Shown here one piece after another: positions 45,144-53,580 of a DNA stretch of 64,000 nt (its first letter is position 1; each line of letters starts with the position of its first letter). Both the position numbers and the translations under genes were made by a program. Below the pieces are notes generated by a model. That model was not told where the DNA came from, made no database searches, and saw nothing but the letters and a program-made list of their open reading frames with translations. The stretch spans positions 29,511-93,510 of the forward strand of contig JAFGGN010000055.1 in assembly GCA_016930535.1 (NCBI GenBank), in the 5' to 3' direction. Source of the stretch: a bacterium (GTDB lineage: Bacteria > Zhuqueibacterota > QNDG01 > JAFGCO01).

Positions 45144-46118
45144 TTAAAAGCTGAAAACCGCACCCAGCATCAAATCCAACCTGTTCAGACTGATCCGGTC
45201 CTGGTACAGGTTGCTTTCCGTATCCGGTCGGGACAGCGTACCGAAGAGAAAATCGATCACCGCATGGATACCGACCGAGGGAGAAACCCTGTACTGAAGT
45301 CCTAGTGTGCCGCCCATGCCGAAGGTGCTCCCTTCGATGGTTTCCTTTTCCGTTACAGGCGGATCGTTCAGTGTGTATGTCACGGTCTGATCGTCTGTAA
45401 AATGGAGATATCCGCCGGTTGCCGAGGCCACCAGGCTCATTTTGGGGTGGGAGAGTGGCTGCCTGATAAAAAGCGACGGTCCAAGATAGAGGATCCGTAT
45501 GCTGTTCTGTATATCACCCAAATCCCTCGGCAGTCCCGTATCGTTGTGTACGAAGATCTGGTCGGATTTTTTCCGGTCCGTCCACCATTGGGACAGCATC
45601 AGTCCGTAACCCAGTGAAGGTTTGTGAAAGTACGCCAGATCCGAAAACAGGCTGAATCCGCTTTTCAGCCCGTTATGATAGGATGAAAATTCGGGGGGGA
45701 TATTCTGGGATAAATCTCCGATGCGCTTTCCGTAGCCGGCTCCAAGACGGATCTGCAGGGGCCGGTCCAGCTGACTGGCCGGCGCCGGTTCTGCCGGACT
45801 TTGAAATGCTTTCAATTTGAATGCGAAATCCCCGGGCCGAATGTGGTAGGGAGCGATTTCTTCCACGATTTTTGCAGCCGTACGTCCGTTTTTGGACTTA
45901 ACCACCTCGGCGATACCGATATCGTAATATTTATTCCGGATGTTGCGCCGTATGATCAGACGATCGCCCTTTGCACCGATATTCTCATTCTGAATGGCGA
46001 TATAGCCATTGACTACGCGTACGACTTCCTGGGCATGAAGCAGCCCTGCGAAAATGAAGCAGATAAATATGAATGAAACTGTTTTCAAAGCAAATCCCGG
46101 CTTCGTTATGAATGTCAA
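45144..46118 (-). CDS. Outer-membrane beta-barrel protein
   Basis: The 324-residue protein has a signal peptide ending near LLHAQ (about residue 30). An N-terminal soluble part of about 90 residues is followed by alternating amphipathic strands with aromatic girdles, ending LMLGAVFSF. The terminal Phe is the usual signal for barrel insertion. No specific family is evident. The N-terminal part (RVVNGYIAIQNENIGAKGDRLIIRR cut short: strands near 35-60) resembles small beta-rich periplasmic modules. It converges with the ilv-leu operon. Confidence 0.75.
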   Translation of the reverse strand: MTFITKPGFALKTVSFIFICFIFAGLLHAQEVVRVVNGYIAIQNENIGAKGDRLIIRRNIRNKYYDIGIAEVVKSKNGRTAAKIVEEIAPYHIRPGDFAFKLKAFQSPAEPAPASQLDRPLQIRLGAGYGKRIGDLSQNIPPEFSSYHNGLKSGFSLFSDLAYFHKPSLGYGLMLSQWWTDRKKSDQIFVHNDTGLPRDLGDIQNSIRILYLGPSLFIRQPLSHPKMSLVASATGGYLHFTDDQTVTYTLNDPPVTEKETIEGSTFGMGGTLGLQYRVSPSVGIHAVIDFLFGTLSRPDTESNLYQDRISLNRLDLMLGAVFSF

Positions 46119-46177
46119 TTAGTATAAGAATGAAAAACATAAAAATCAAGTATTCTTCGCGGGGCCGGTGACGCCGG

Positions 46178-49100
46178 TCACGTTTCCAGTGCCAGCTGGG
46201 ATACGGGCTGAAGGATCTTCCCTGCTTTTTTCCCGCGTCTCACATCCAGAAAACCCATTTCATGCACGTTCAGGCTCAGGGCGCCGAGGTCGTCTTCGAT
46301 GCGGCCGCGTAGCAGGGCGGGACGGGTCTGCGACCACTGGTTGCAGAACCGGTTGAATGCGCCAGGAAAGAAGATGGTTTCGTACAGGGCCGTGGTATCC
46401 TCAAAGCTGATAAAGGACATGGGCTCTTCTTTTCCTGTAAAGACGGTCTTGTTGGTTACCCACCATCCGATCATGGTGACGATCCGTCCCGCATGTTTAT
46501 GCATATCTGCGGCGCGGATAAACTGCAGACCCTCGAGACAGTCCCGGTACAGATCGAGCGGATGCACGCTCAGAGGAAATCCCAGCACTTCCACTTCATG
46601 AAGGAGCAGGGTTTTAAAATCGTACCGGCCCAGATCCGGGATGCGCATGATCTCCTCGTCGAAAAGGGACAGGACGGTCTGCCCGGATCCGGTCGCGGGT
46701 TTCCGGTCCGCATACACCTGCCAGAGCAGTTCCGCGCGGCTGCGTCCGCCCGATATCCGGTCGAAGCAGCCGGCCTTGATGAGAATGCGCATGTCCGAGG
46801 GATCCAGAATCAGGCGGCGCCTGAAATCGTCGAAGGACCGGTAGGGGCCGTTCTGCATCCGGTTTTCAAGAACGGATCCGAGTGCCCCGGTTTTCAGACC
46901 CTTGAGCTGCATGAGCCCGATGCGGAGGCGGTTTGGTCGTCCCGTATACTGTTTTTCACTGGCATTGATATCCGGGGGCAGAATGTGCAGGCCCATGCGC
47001 CTGGCCTCGTTGATATAGGCGAAGGTGGAATAGTATCCCCCCTGATTGCTGATGACTGCGGCCATGAATTCCGCGGGATGATGCGCCCTCAGCCAGGCCG
47101 ATTTGAAGGACACGAGGGCATAGGAAGCGCTGTGCGGCTTGCAGAAACTGTATCCCGAGAAACTGAGAATCATGTCCCATATCTGACTGATGGTTCCGGA
47201 ATCCGTACCGCGTTCGGCTGCGCCCCGGAAGAACTGTTCCCGGTAGGCGGACAGTTTCCGGTGATTTCGTTTTTTGGACAGGGTCTTTCGCAGCCCGTCT
47301 CCGTCCACGGCCGAGAATCCGGCCAGCTGCATGGACACTTTGGTCACATCCTCCTGATATACCATGATGCCGTAGGTTTCCTTCAGTACATCGTCCAGAA
47401 CCGGGTGCAGGGGATCATACGCTTCTCCCTTCAGGCGGCGGACATAGGCATTGATATAGGTATTGGCCGCGGGACGGATAATGGAACTGTGAATCACCAG
47501 ATGCCCGTAATCCCCGACATTTGTTTTTTTCTGCAATTGCCGCATGGCCGGAGATTCGATGTAAAAAACGCCGACCGTGTCCCCGCGCCGTATCAGATCC
47601 TGTGTGGCCGTATCGTCCAGGGGATTCAGGTCGCTGTAGCGGATGATTTCGCCCGTGTTGCCGTAAACGGCGGCCAGCGCATCCCGGATTACGGCCAGGG
47701 AGCGGTTGCCCAGGAGGTCCATTTTGACGAGTCCGCTGTCTTCGGTCTGATCTTTCTCCCATTGAATGATGCGTACGCCCTTGGGCGCATTTTCGCATGG
47801 CACGTAACGGTCCAGACGATCCGGCACGATGACCACGCCGCCGCAATGCACCGACAGGTAACGCACCATGCCGCGCATGCGGGCCGCCCATTTCAGAATG
47901 TCCGGCCACGGGGGATCGAGTGTCAGTCCCCGGAACATGGGATGGCTGCGCACCACCGCCTCCACGGAATCCGATTCCCACGCCCACAGGTTGGAGAGCC
48001 GGTCCGTCACCTGCTTGATTTCTGCATCTGGCAGGCCGTATACCTTGGCCACTTCCCGTACGGCGGCGCGCAGGCGGAATCCGACATGGTTGGCGACCAT
48101 GGCCGCCCTGTCCCCGTATTTTTCGAACACATAATCCAGAATGCCGTCCCGTTCGTCCCAGGGAAAATCCACATCGATATCCGGCGGATCCTTGCGGCCG
48201 GGATTGAGAAAGCGTTCGAAAAACAGGTTGTATTTCAGCGGATCCACATGGGTGATTCCCAGCACATACGACACGATGCTGGCCGCGGCGGATCCCCGTC
48301 CGCAGGTACGGGGCGCCTGACTGACGATATCCTCCATCATGAGGAATATCGAACCGAATCCCTTGCTTTCGACAATGTCCAGTTCATAGGCCAGGCGTTC
48401 ACGAACGGGCGGTGTGAGATCCCCGTACCGCCAGCGGGCCCCCCGGATGCATTTCTGACGGAGGTGCTGCATGATTTCGGACCGGTTCAACCCTTCGAAA
48501 CCGGCATCCAGAATCGAATCACGGGCCGGTCTGAACGAACAGGCCCCGGCGATTTCGGATGTGATGTCCACGGCATCCGGCCGGCCCGGAAAATCGTTCA
48601 GCATCTGGTCCCGGGATTTCAGCCACGCGGCGGCAGGCGCGCATTCATGGGCGGGAAGCCTGGAAAGCTTGGTGTTCAGATCGATGGCCCGGAGCAGTCT
48701 GTGCAGATGCCATTCATCAGGCATGAGAAAATGGACCCCGGCCGTGGCAACGGGCAGAATGCCGTTTTCTTCGGCGTGCCGGAGCACGGGCCGCCAGTGT
48801 CTTCCGGTCATCAGCTCCGCATATACATGCTTCTGCTGCCGGAGCTGAACGAGCAGTGCCGGGCTGTCGCTGAGAATGACCAGCCCGCCGCTGTTCTGCC
48901 GCAATTCTCCGGACAGGTCGAATCCGGCGTCGCAGTGCCGGAGCGTCAGCAGGCGGCACAGGGAGGCATACCCTTCGGGGTTCCGGACCAGGATTACGGC
49001 GCGCTCCTTCGGGGTGACGATCTCAGCGCCTGTGACCGGCTGAATGCCCGTTTCATCGGCAATATCGAGAAAGAACATCAAGCCGTACAGGCCGTTGGTA

Positions 49101-49219
49101 TCCGTGACGGCGAGGTGATGCATGCCCAGGTCAGCAGTCCTGCGGCACAGTTCGGCAAGGCCGGCTGTGCCGCGCATCATGGAGAAGTGGCTGTGTGTAT
49201 GCAGATGGGTGAAATTCAT
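46178..49219 (-). CDS. dnaE2: Error-prone DNA polymerase DnaE2 (ImuC)
   Basis: The 1013-residue C-family polymerase is shorter than replicative DnaE (about 1160) and matches the SOS-mutagenesis type. It has the N-terminal PHP domain (HLHTHSHFSMMRG), the catalytic palm PDIDVDFPWDERD, the finger region, KPHSASYALVSFKSAW and an OB-fold end. Its start overlaps the imuB stop by four bases, so they are coupled. In known mutasomes DnaE2 performs lesion bypass, guided by ImuB. The DNA looks more G+C-rich than the central genes of the window. Confidence 0.92.
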   Translation of the reverse strand: MNFTHLHTHSHFSMMRGTAGLAELCRRTADLGMHHLAVTDTNGLYGLMFFLDIADETGIQPVTGAEIVTPKERAVILVRNPEGYASLCRLLTLRHCDAGFDLSGELRQNSGGLVILSDSPALLVQLRQQKHVYAELMTGRHWRPVLRHAEENGILPVATAGVHFLMPDEWHLHRLLRAIDLNTKLSRLPAHECAPAAAWLKSRDQMLNDFPGRPDAVDITSEIAGACSFRPARDSILDAGFEGLNRSEIMQHLRQKCIRGARWRYGDLTPPVRERLAYELDIVESKGFGSIFLMMEDIVSQAPRTCGRGSAAASIVSYVLGITHVDPLKYNLFFERFLNPGRKDPPDIDVDFPWDERDGILDYVFEKYGDRAAMVANHVGFRLRAAVREVAKVYGLPDAEIKQVTDRLSNLWAWESDSVEAVVRSHPMFRGLTLDPPWPDILKWAARMRGMVRYLSVHCGGVVIVPDRLDRYVPCENAPKGVRIIQWEKDQTEDSGLVKMDLLGNRSLAVIRDALAAVYGNTGEIIRYSDLNPLDDTATQDLIRRGDTVGVFYIESPAMRQLQKKTNVGDYGHLVIHSSIIRPAANTYINAYVRRLKGEAYDPLHPVLDDVLKETYGIMVYQEDVTKVSMQLAGFSAVDGDGLRKTLSKKRNHRKLSAYREQFFRGAAERGTDSGTISQIWDMILSFSGYSFCKPHSASYALVSFKSAWLRAHHPAEFMAAVISNQGGYYSTFAYINEARRMGLHILPPDINASEKQYTGRPNRLRIGLMQLKGLKTGALGSVLENRMQNGPYRSFDDFRRRLILDPSDMRILIKAGCFDRISGGRSRAELLWQVYADRKPATGSGQTVLSLFDEEIMRIPDLGRYDFKTLLLHEVEVLGFPLSVHPLDLYRDCLEGLQFIRAADMHKHAGRIVTMIGWWVTNKTVFTGKEEPMSFISFEDTTALYETIFFPGAFNRFCNQWSQTRPALLRGRIEDDLGALSLNVHEMGFLDVRRGKKAGKILQPVSQLALET

Positions 49220-50385
49220 GCGTCCTCTGTTCTGCCGAAAAGCACCGCGCGGTCCCCGTATTTCTGTCTCAGCATATCCAGCGCTTTCACCAGCGATGCC
49301 TCTTTTCGCTGTTCACCGGGTTCGGAAAACAGGTTCAGCTGAGCGGGTGAAAATTCGAGGTCCGTGAAAGTCAGGCTGAGATACCGGATGCGCTGTCTGC
49401 GGAAATTGCTTTTCAGGTAAAAGGGTTCGAGGATCCGGAAGAGGAGCGGATCGATCACGGTCGGCGCTTTCAGTTTCAGACGGCGCGTGATATCCACGCC
49501 GTCGGCGTATCGCAGATGGAGCCAGACCGTGTGGGGCAGGGCCGCCTGCTGCCGCATGCGGAAGCAGGCCCGTTCGGTCAGCCGGTACAGGGTTCCGGTC
49601 AGGAGATGCTCGTCATTGCTGTCTTCCTGAAGCGTGTGCTCCTCCAGGACGAACGGTTTGGTGCCGGGGGGCAGCACCGGTGTATCGTCGATGCCCCTGG
49701 CCTGCCTGTGCAGAACGGGCCCCAGCCGGCCGAATACGGCGGCCAGCTGCGTGACGGAGATACCCGCCAGCTGATGGTTCCGGCGTATGTTGAACTCCGA
49801 CAGCAGCGCCTGTTCGGTTTTGGAGCGGACCATGGGGAGCAGCCGGACCCGCAGCGGAGCGAGAAAGGAGGCTTCGCTGCCCCAGGGTACGGTGCAGAGA
49901 TCGTTTTGCCGCGTGATCACACGGGCGGCCACGCCGCTGACCAGTTTGTTCGAGCCGATGCCCAGGGTGCCGGTCAGGCGTGCCGCATCCTGAACCGCGC
50001 ACCGCATCTGTGATGCGCTTTTCTGAATGCCGCCGAAAAGCCGGGACGTGCCGCTCATGTCCACGAAAAAGCGGCCCCAGCGGCCGGTTTCAACCAGGGG
50101 GGAATACCGGCCGAGAACACCGGCGACGGCTGCGGCGGCCCTCTGATAAAGCTGTTCATCGGGGGGAAGGATGATTAAGGCACGGCAGCGCTTCAGCGCC
50201 TGGGTAAGCGGCTGCCCCGCGAAAACGCCTTCGGCCCGGGCTTCCGGGGATGCCGAGAGAATCGGGGACCTGGGAGAATGCCGGGAACAGATGACCACGG
50301 GCCTGTGCCGGAACGCGCTGTTTCGCAGCTGTTCCACAGCCACGGGAAAGGCATCGATACGGAGATGTAGAATATGCCGCTGCAT
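49216..50385 (-). CDS. imuB: ImuB: Y-family polymerase homologue without catalytic residues
   Basis: The 389-residue protein has a Y-family fold, but the three carboxylates that hold metal are gone. The first motif reads LRIDAF, so Arg9 replaces the catalytic Asp. The SIDEAFLD-like motif reads RWGRFFVD, so Gly104 and Arg105 replace Asp and Glu. Near the C terminus QLNLF (349-353) matches the beta-clamp binding pentapeptide. This is the signature of ImuB, a scaffold that brings DnaE2 to the clamp. It lies between the transposase-like gene (27-base gap) and dnaE2 (4-base overlap). Confidence 0.92.
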   Translation of the reverse strand: MQRHILHLRIDAFPVAVEQLRNSAFRHRPVVICSRHSPRSPILSASPEARAEGVFAGQPLTQALKRCRALIILPPDEQLYQRAAAAVAGVLGRYSPLVETGRWGRFFVDMSGTSRLFGGIQKSASQMRCAVQDAARLTGTLGIGSNKLVSGVAARVITRQNDLCTVPWGSEASFLAPLRVRLLPMVRSKTEQALLSEFNIRRNHQLAGISVTQLAAVFGRLGPVLHRQARGIDDTPVLPPGTKPFVLEEHTLQEDSNDEHLLTGTLYRLTERACFRMRQQAALPHTVWLHLRYADGVDITRRLKLKAPTVIDPLLFRILEPFYLKSNFRRQRIRYLSLTFTDLEFSPAQLNLFSEPGEQRKEASLVKALDMLRQKYGDRAVLFGRTEDA

Positions 50386-50412
50386 GGGTTCACCTGTCGC
50401 CGGATCACGGAT

Positions 50413-50895
50413 TTAACGGGTCGCAAAAAGGGAAACGGGTATTTGCTTCGGCTGCGGACAATTTTCCGCAAAGCCGCATTGCGTCAGAAACAGGCCGTAT
50501 TCCTGGGAAGCGGTCATTTTCTGATGCTGCAGGTCCTGATCGCGGATGAAGGTTTCAACCCGCTGCACCATGGATCCGCTGACCGACAGGGCACAGTACC
50601 CCGTCTGCCATGAAAAGGGAAACTGAAGAAAATGCTGCCGGTTGATCCAGCGGGTGGATTCCCCTTTGATCCGGTCCATCACGCGCGAGAGCGGGCTGTC
50701 GTGTCCCAGCTGAAACAGGGCATGCATATGGTCGATGGTGCAGTTGACGATGCGTACCGGGCATCCCGATTCCTGGAGCTTGTACCGGACATACGTGTTG
50801 ATCTGTGTGCGGAACGCTTTTTTGAGAAGCGGCATGCGGTCATGCGTGCTCCAGAGCGCATGTATCCAGATCTGGGTGAGTACATGGTTGTTCAT
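50413..50895 (-). CDS. Transposase-like HUH protein (REP/IS200 type) lacking the catalytic Tyr
   Basis: The 160-residue protein has the Y1-transposase fold of REP-associated tyrosine transposases. IDHMHALFQL carries the HUH pair (His56, His58), and FSWQTGYCALSVS is the family hallmark. The helix that should hold the nucleophile, usually YIxNQ, reads FIRDQ, so Phe116 replaces Tyr and DNA cleavage by the normal route should be impossible. Expected roles left are single-strand or hairpin DNA binding. The tail QIPVSLF (151-157) faintly resembles a clamp motif. The gene sits between lexA (20-base gap) and imuB, where imuA is usual. No terminal repeats or target duplications are visible, so it is not an intact insertion element. 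Confidence 0.85.
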   Translation of the reverse strand: MNNHVLTQIWIHALWSTHDRMPLLKKAFRTQINTYVRYKLQESGCPVRIVNCTIDHMHALFQLGHDSPLSRVMDRIKGESTRWINRQHFLQFPFSWQTGYCALSVSGSMVQRVETFIRDQDLQHQKMTASQEYGLFLTQCGFAENCPQPKQIPVSLFATR

Positions 50896-50915
50896 GGAAC
50901 TGTTCTTTCATTGCC

Positions 50916-51512
50916 TTACCGGTACCGCCGCATCAGCCCCACGACCACGCCCTGAAGCGTGAAATCGCCGTGCGTGACGATGATGGGCCGCATGGACGGA
51001 TTTGCGGGCCGCAGTTCGATTTCATGATTGCGGCGGTAGTATTTTTTGACCGTGGCCTCGCCGTCGACCAGGGCCACCACGGTCTGCCCGTTCTGGGCGG
51101 TGCCCTGCCGGCGCACCACGATGGTGTCCCCGTCAAAAATACCTTCGTCGATCATGGAATCTCCCTTGACCCTGAGCGCGAAATACTCACCGCTGCCCAG
51201 CATGTCTTCGGGCACATCCACGGTTTCCTGCTGTTCGACCGGTTCGATGGGGCTGCCGGCCGCCACGATGCCTGCCATGGGCAGCAGGACAGAGGATTTG
51301 CCGTGTTCGACGAGCGCGATGGCCCGTTTCTGGTTTTTTCCGCCCATACGGATGTATCCTTTGCGTTCCAGCTGCGCGAGATGTTTTTGCACGGACTGAA
51401 ACGACTGAAACCCGAAATGCCGGCGGATTTCATCAAAGGAAGGCGCGAATCCCCTGGATTCGATGAATTGCTTGAGATACCGGTATACGGCCTGTTGTTT
51501 TTCTGTCAGCAT
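50916..51512 (-). CDS. lexA: SOS repressor LexA
   Basis: The 198-residue protein has a winged helix (SFDEIRRHFGFQSFQSVQKHL) and the S24 peptidase domain. The self-cleavage site is Ala85-Gly86 (IVAAGSP). The catalytic residues are Ser119 (GDSMIDEG) and Lys156 (GEATVKKYY). The recognition helix differs from that of E. coli LexA, so a different operator is expected. The ATG at 51512 gives the family N terminus MLTEKQQ, and a longer frame is rejected because it would swallow the promoter. It heads the mutagenesis operon. Confidence 0.95.
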   Translation of the reverse strand: MLTEKQQAVYRYLKQFIESRGFAPSFDEIRRHFGFQSFQSVQKHLAQLERKGYIRMGGKNQKRAIALVEHGKSSVLLPMAGIVAAGSPIEPVEQQETVDVPEDMLGSGEYFALRVKGDSMIDEGIFDGDTIVVRRQGTAQNGQTVVALVDGEATVKKYYRRNHEIELRPANPSMRPIIVTHGDFTLQGVVVGLMRRYR

Positions 51513-51521
51513 GGCAGTATG

Positions 51522-51550
51522 AAGATAGGTATAAAAAAGGTATAAGTCAA
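51522..51550 (-). promoter_or_regulatory. lexA promoter
   Basis: On the minus strand TTGACT (51545-51550), 17 bases, then TATCTT (51522-51527), ten bases before the start codon. A transcript from it would have almost no leader. Confidence 0.6.
51528..51545 (-). promoter_or_regulatory. Probable LexA operator, direct repeat
   Basis: GGTATAA-AAAA-GGTATAA on the plus strand is a direct repeat of 11-base period, one helix turn. It fills the spacer between the -35 and -10 elements, where a repressor would block polymerase. A direct-repeat LexA site with an 11-base period is known from alphaproteobacteria (GTTC-N7-GTTC), but this sequence is different. Confidence 0.55.
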
Positions 51551-51654
51551 GCGGTTTTTTACGCAGTGCGGCATGCGGATTCTGAAACGGGGAAACGGAG
51601 AAAGGGAGAAGCAAAGATGGGACAGCTGCTCATCCGGTTACGCTGAACCGGAGG

Positions 51655-51693
51655 GACAAAAAAAACTTCCGGAGGGTCGCTCCGGAAGTTTTT
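51655..51693 (-). terminator. Terminator of the uronate/TRAP operon
   Basis: AAAAACTTCCGGAG and CTCCGGAAGTTTTT form a perfect 14-bp stem with a five-base loop. On the minus strand it is followed by a long T run, so it ends the operon that comes from dctM. On the plus strand it is T-rich too. Confidence 0.88.
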
Positions 51694-51715
51694 CAATAAC
51701 CGGATGGAAACGTGT

Positions 51716-53011
51716 TTAATATCCGAACACCCTCGGCAGAATCTCCGAGATCCACGGAATATACGTGACCAGCATCAGGGCGATAATCATCACGGCATAG
51801 AAAAGCAGCAGGGATTTTGTCACCCGGGCAATCGTGGTGTTGCCGATGCTGCATCCGAGAAACAGCACGGATCCCACGGGAGGCGTGCACAGGCCGATAC
51901 ACAGGTTCAGTACCATGACGATGCCGAAATGCAGGGGCGACATGCCGAGTGCCTTGATGATGGGAAGGAAAATCGGAGTGAAAATCAATACCGCGGGTGT
52001 CATGTCCATGAATGTGCCGACAACGAGCAGGATCAGGTTGATCATGAGCAGAATAACGACCTTGCTGTTGGAAAATCCGATGAGTGCGGCGCTGATGTTC
52101 TGGGGAATGTTTTCATAGGACAGAATCCAGGACATGGCCTTGGATGTACCGATAAGGAGCATGACAATGGCCGTGGTTTCGACCGTCTTGAGCAGAATTT
52201 CGGGCAACTGGCTTATTTTGACCTCGCGGTAAATGACGACTGAAAGCAGCAGCGCGTACAGCACGGCCACGGCACTGGCCTCAGTCGGCGTGAAGATACC
52301 GGCGATGATGCCGCCGATGACAATCACGATCAGCAGAAGGCTGGGGATGGCGTCAAAAAACTTTTTTATTGCTGTGGCCACGGCGACACGTTCTCCTACG
52401 GGATATTTCCTGATCACGGCAATGACCGCGCTTACGCCCATCAGGCCGAGTCCCACAAGAATGCCGGGGAGGTATCCGGCAATGAACAACGCTGCAATGG
52501 AAACACCGCCGCTGGCCAGGGAATACACGATCAGCACATTGCTCGGGGGAATCAGAAGCCCCGTGGTTGCACTGGTGACCGTCACGGCCGTGCTGAAATC
52601 ATTGTCGTATCCTTCCTTGTTCATCATGGGAATCATGAAACCGCCGATAGCCGATGTGGCTGCGGCCGCGGAGCCTGATATGGCGCCGAAAAACATGCAG
52701 GAAAGAACATTCACATAGGCGAGTCCGCCGGGAAGCATCCCTACGAGCACTTTGGCAAAATCTACCAGACGCCGGGCGATCCCCCCGCGTCCCATAAATA
52801 GTCCGGACAGTATGAAAAATGGAATGGCCAGCAATGCAAAACTGTTGATGCCTGTGGCCATCTGCTGTGCGACCGTGGTAATGGCCGGTTCCGGCGGAAT
52901 GGTGAACAGCATGGTCAGTATGGTCGTGATGCCGATGGCAATGGCGATCGGTACACTCACAAGCAGTAAAATAATAAAACTGATGACAAGAACGAGCACA
53001 GAAATTTCCAT
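51716..53011 (-). CDS. dctM: TRAP transporter large permease (DctM type)
   Basis: This 431-residue membrane protein has about 12 helices and is the sodium-driven channel of a TRAP uptake system. Family motifs are PFFILSGLFMGRGGIARRLV, FFGAISGSAAAATSAIGGFMIP and LIGTSKAMSWILSYE. It forms a complex with the DctQ subunit encoded upstream and receives substrate from DctP. It is the last gene of the minus-strand operon. Confidence 0.93.
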   Translation of the reverse strand: MEISVLVLVISFIILLLVSVPIAIAIGITTILTMLFTIPPEPAITTVAQQMATGINSFALLAIPFFILSGLFMGRGGIARRLVDFAKVLVGMLPGGLAYVNVLSCMFFGAISGSAAAATSAIGGFMIPMMNKEGYDNDFSTAVTVTSATTGLLIPPSNVLIVYSLASGGVSIAALFIAGYLPGILVGLGLMGVSAVIAVIRKYPVGERVAVATAIKKFFDAIPSLLLIVIVIGGIIAGIFTPTEASAVAVLYALLLSVVIYREVKISQLPEILLKTVETTAIVMLLIGTSKAMSWILSYENIPQNISAALIGFSNSKVVILLMINLILLVVGTFMDMTPAVLIFTPIFLPIIKALGMSPLHFGIVMVLNLCIGLCTPPVGSVLFLGCSIGNTTIARVTKSLLLFYAVMIIALMLVTYIPWISEILPRVFGY

Positions 53012-53044
53012 GGTGTCGCGCTCCTTTTTATTCTGTGTTCATGA

Positions 53045-53560
53045 TTAATCCAACGCACTGACATGGTGTTCTGCTGAATCTTTTTTATCCTTCCCCTGAA
53101 CAGCCTTCAGTATGAACAGGAAGGAATAAAGCATCATGAGTATTCCTGACAGCGGCAGAACCGTGTAAACATAGCCCATCTGGATTTTCATATCCGGTGA
53201 GATCTGTTCCAGAGTCAGTGTCAGATTGACCAGTCTGAAGCCGCCGATTACCATGACAAAAAAAGCGAACAGGGCGACCAGGGAGTAGACGATGATCTCG
53301 ATGGTCCGGCGTTTGACGCCTTTGAGCTTATAGGTCAGCAGATCGATACCCAGGTGCGATTTGGTGTAGAGCGCATGGCTCGCGCCCAGCAGGCCGATCC
53401 AGATCAGGAGGAAACCAGCCAGTTCCTCGGTAAATGAGCTTGAAAATATCGGGATATACCGTGCAATGACCTGCCAGCTCACATCCAGGACGATGGCGGC
53501 CATGAGCGCCATCAGCAGGTATGCAACAATCGAGTTTATGATTTTAATGATATTCTGCAT
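53045..53560 (-). CDS. dctQ: TRAP transporter small permease (DctQ type)
   Basis: The 171-residue protein has four membrane helices and the DctQ pattern (VSWQVIARYIP, EELAGFLLIWIGLLGASHAL). It completes the membrane part of the TRAP system. Gaps of 33 and 20 bases to its neighbours fit one transcript. Confidence 0.9.
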   Translation of the reverse strand: MQNIIKIINSIVAYLLMALMAAIVLDVSWQVIARYIPIFSSSFTEELAGFLLIWIGLLGASHALYTKSHLGIDLLTYKLKGVKRRTIEIIVYSLVALFAFFVMVIGGFRLVNLTLTLEQISPDMKIQMGYVYTVLPLSGILMMLYSFLFILKAVQGKDKKDSAEHHVSALD

Positions 53561-53580
53561 GATATAATCCTCGTGTTTTT

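Noticed and set aside
46493..49342. 949-residue open frame on the plus strand opposite dnaE2
   Set aside because: It is antisense to a full-length conserved polymerase. The peptide shows no domain and looks like a GC-rich shadow frame.
50413..50895. Intact IS200/REP insertion element
   Set aside because: No palindromic ends or flanking repeats are visible, the catalytic Tyr is lost, and the gene is packed in an operon.
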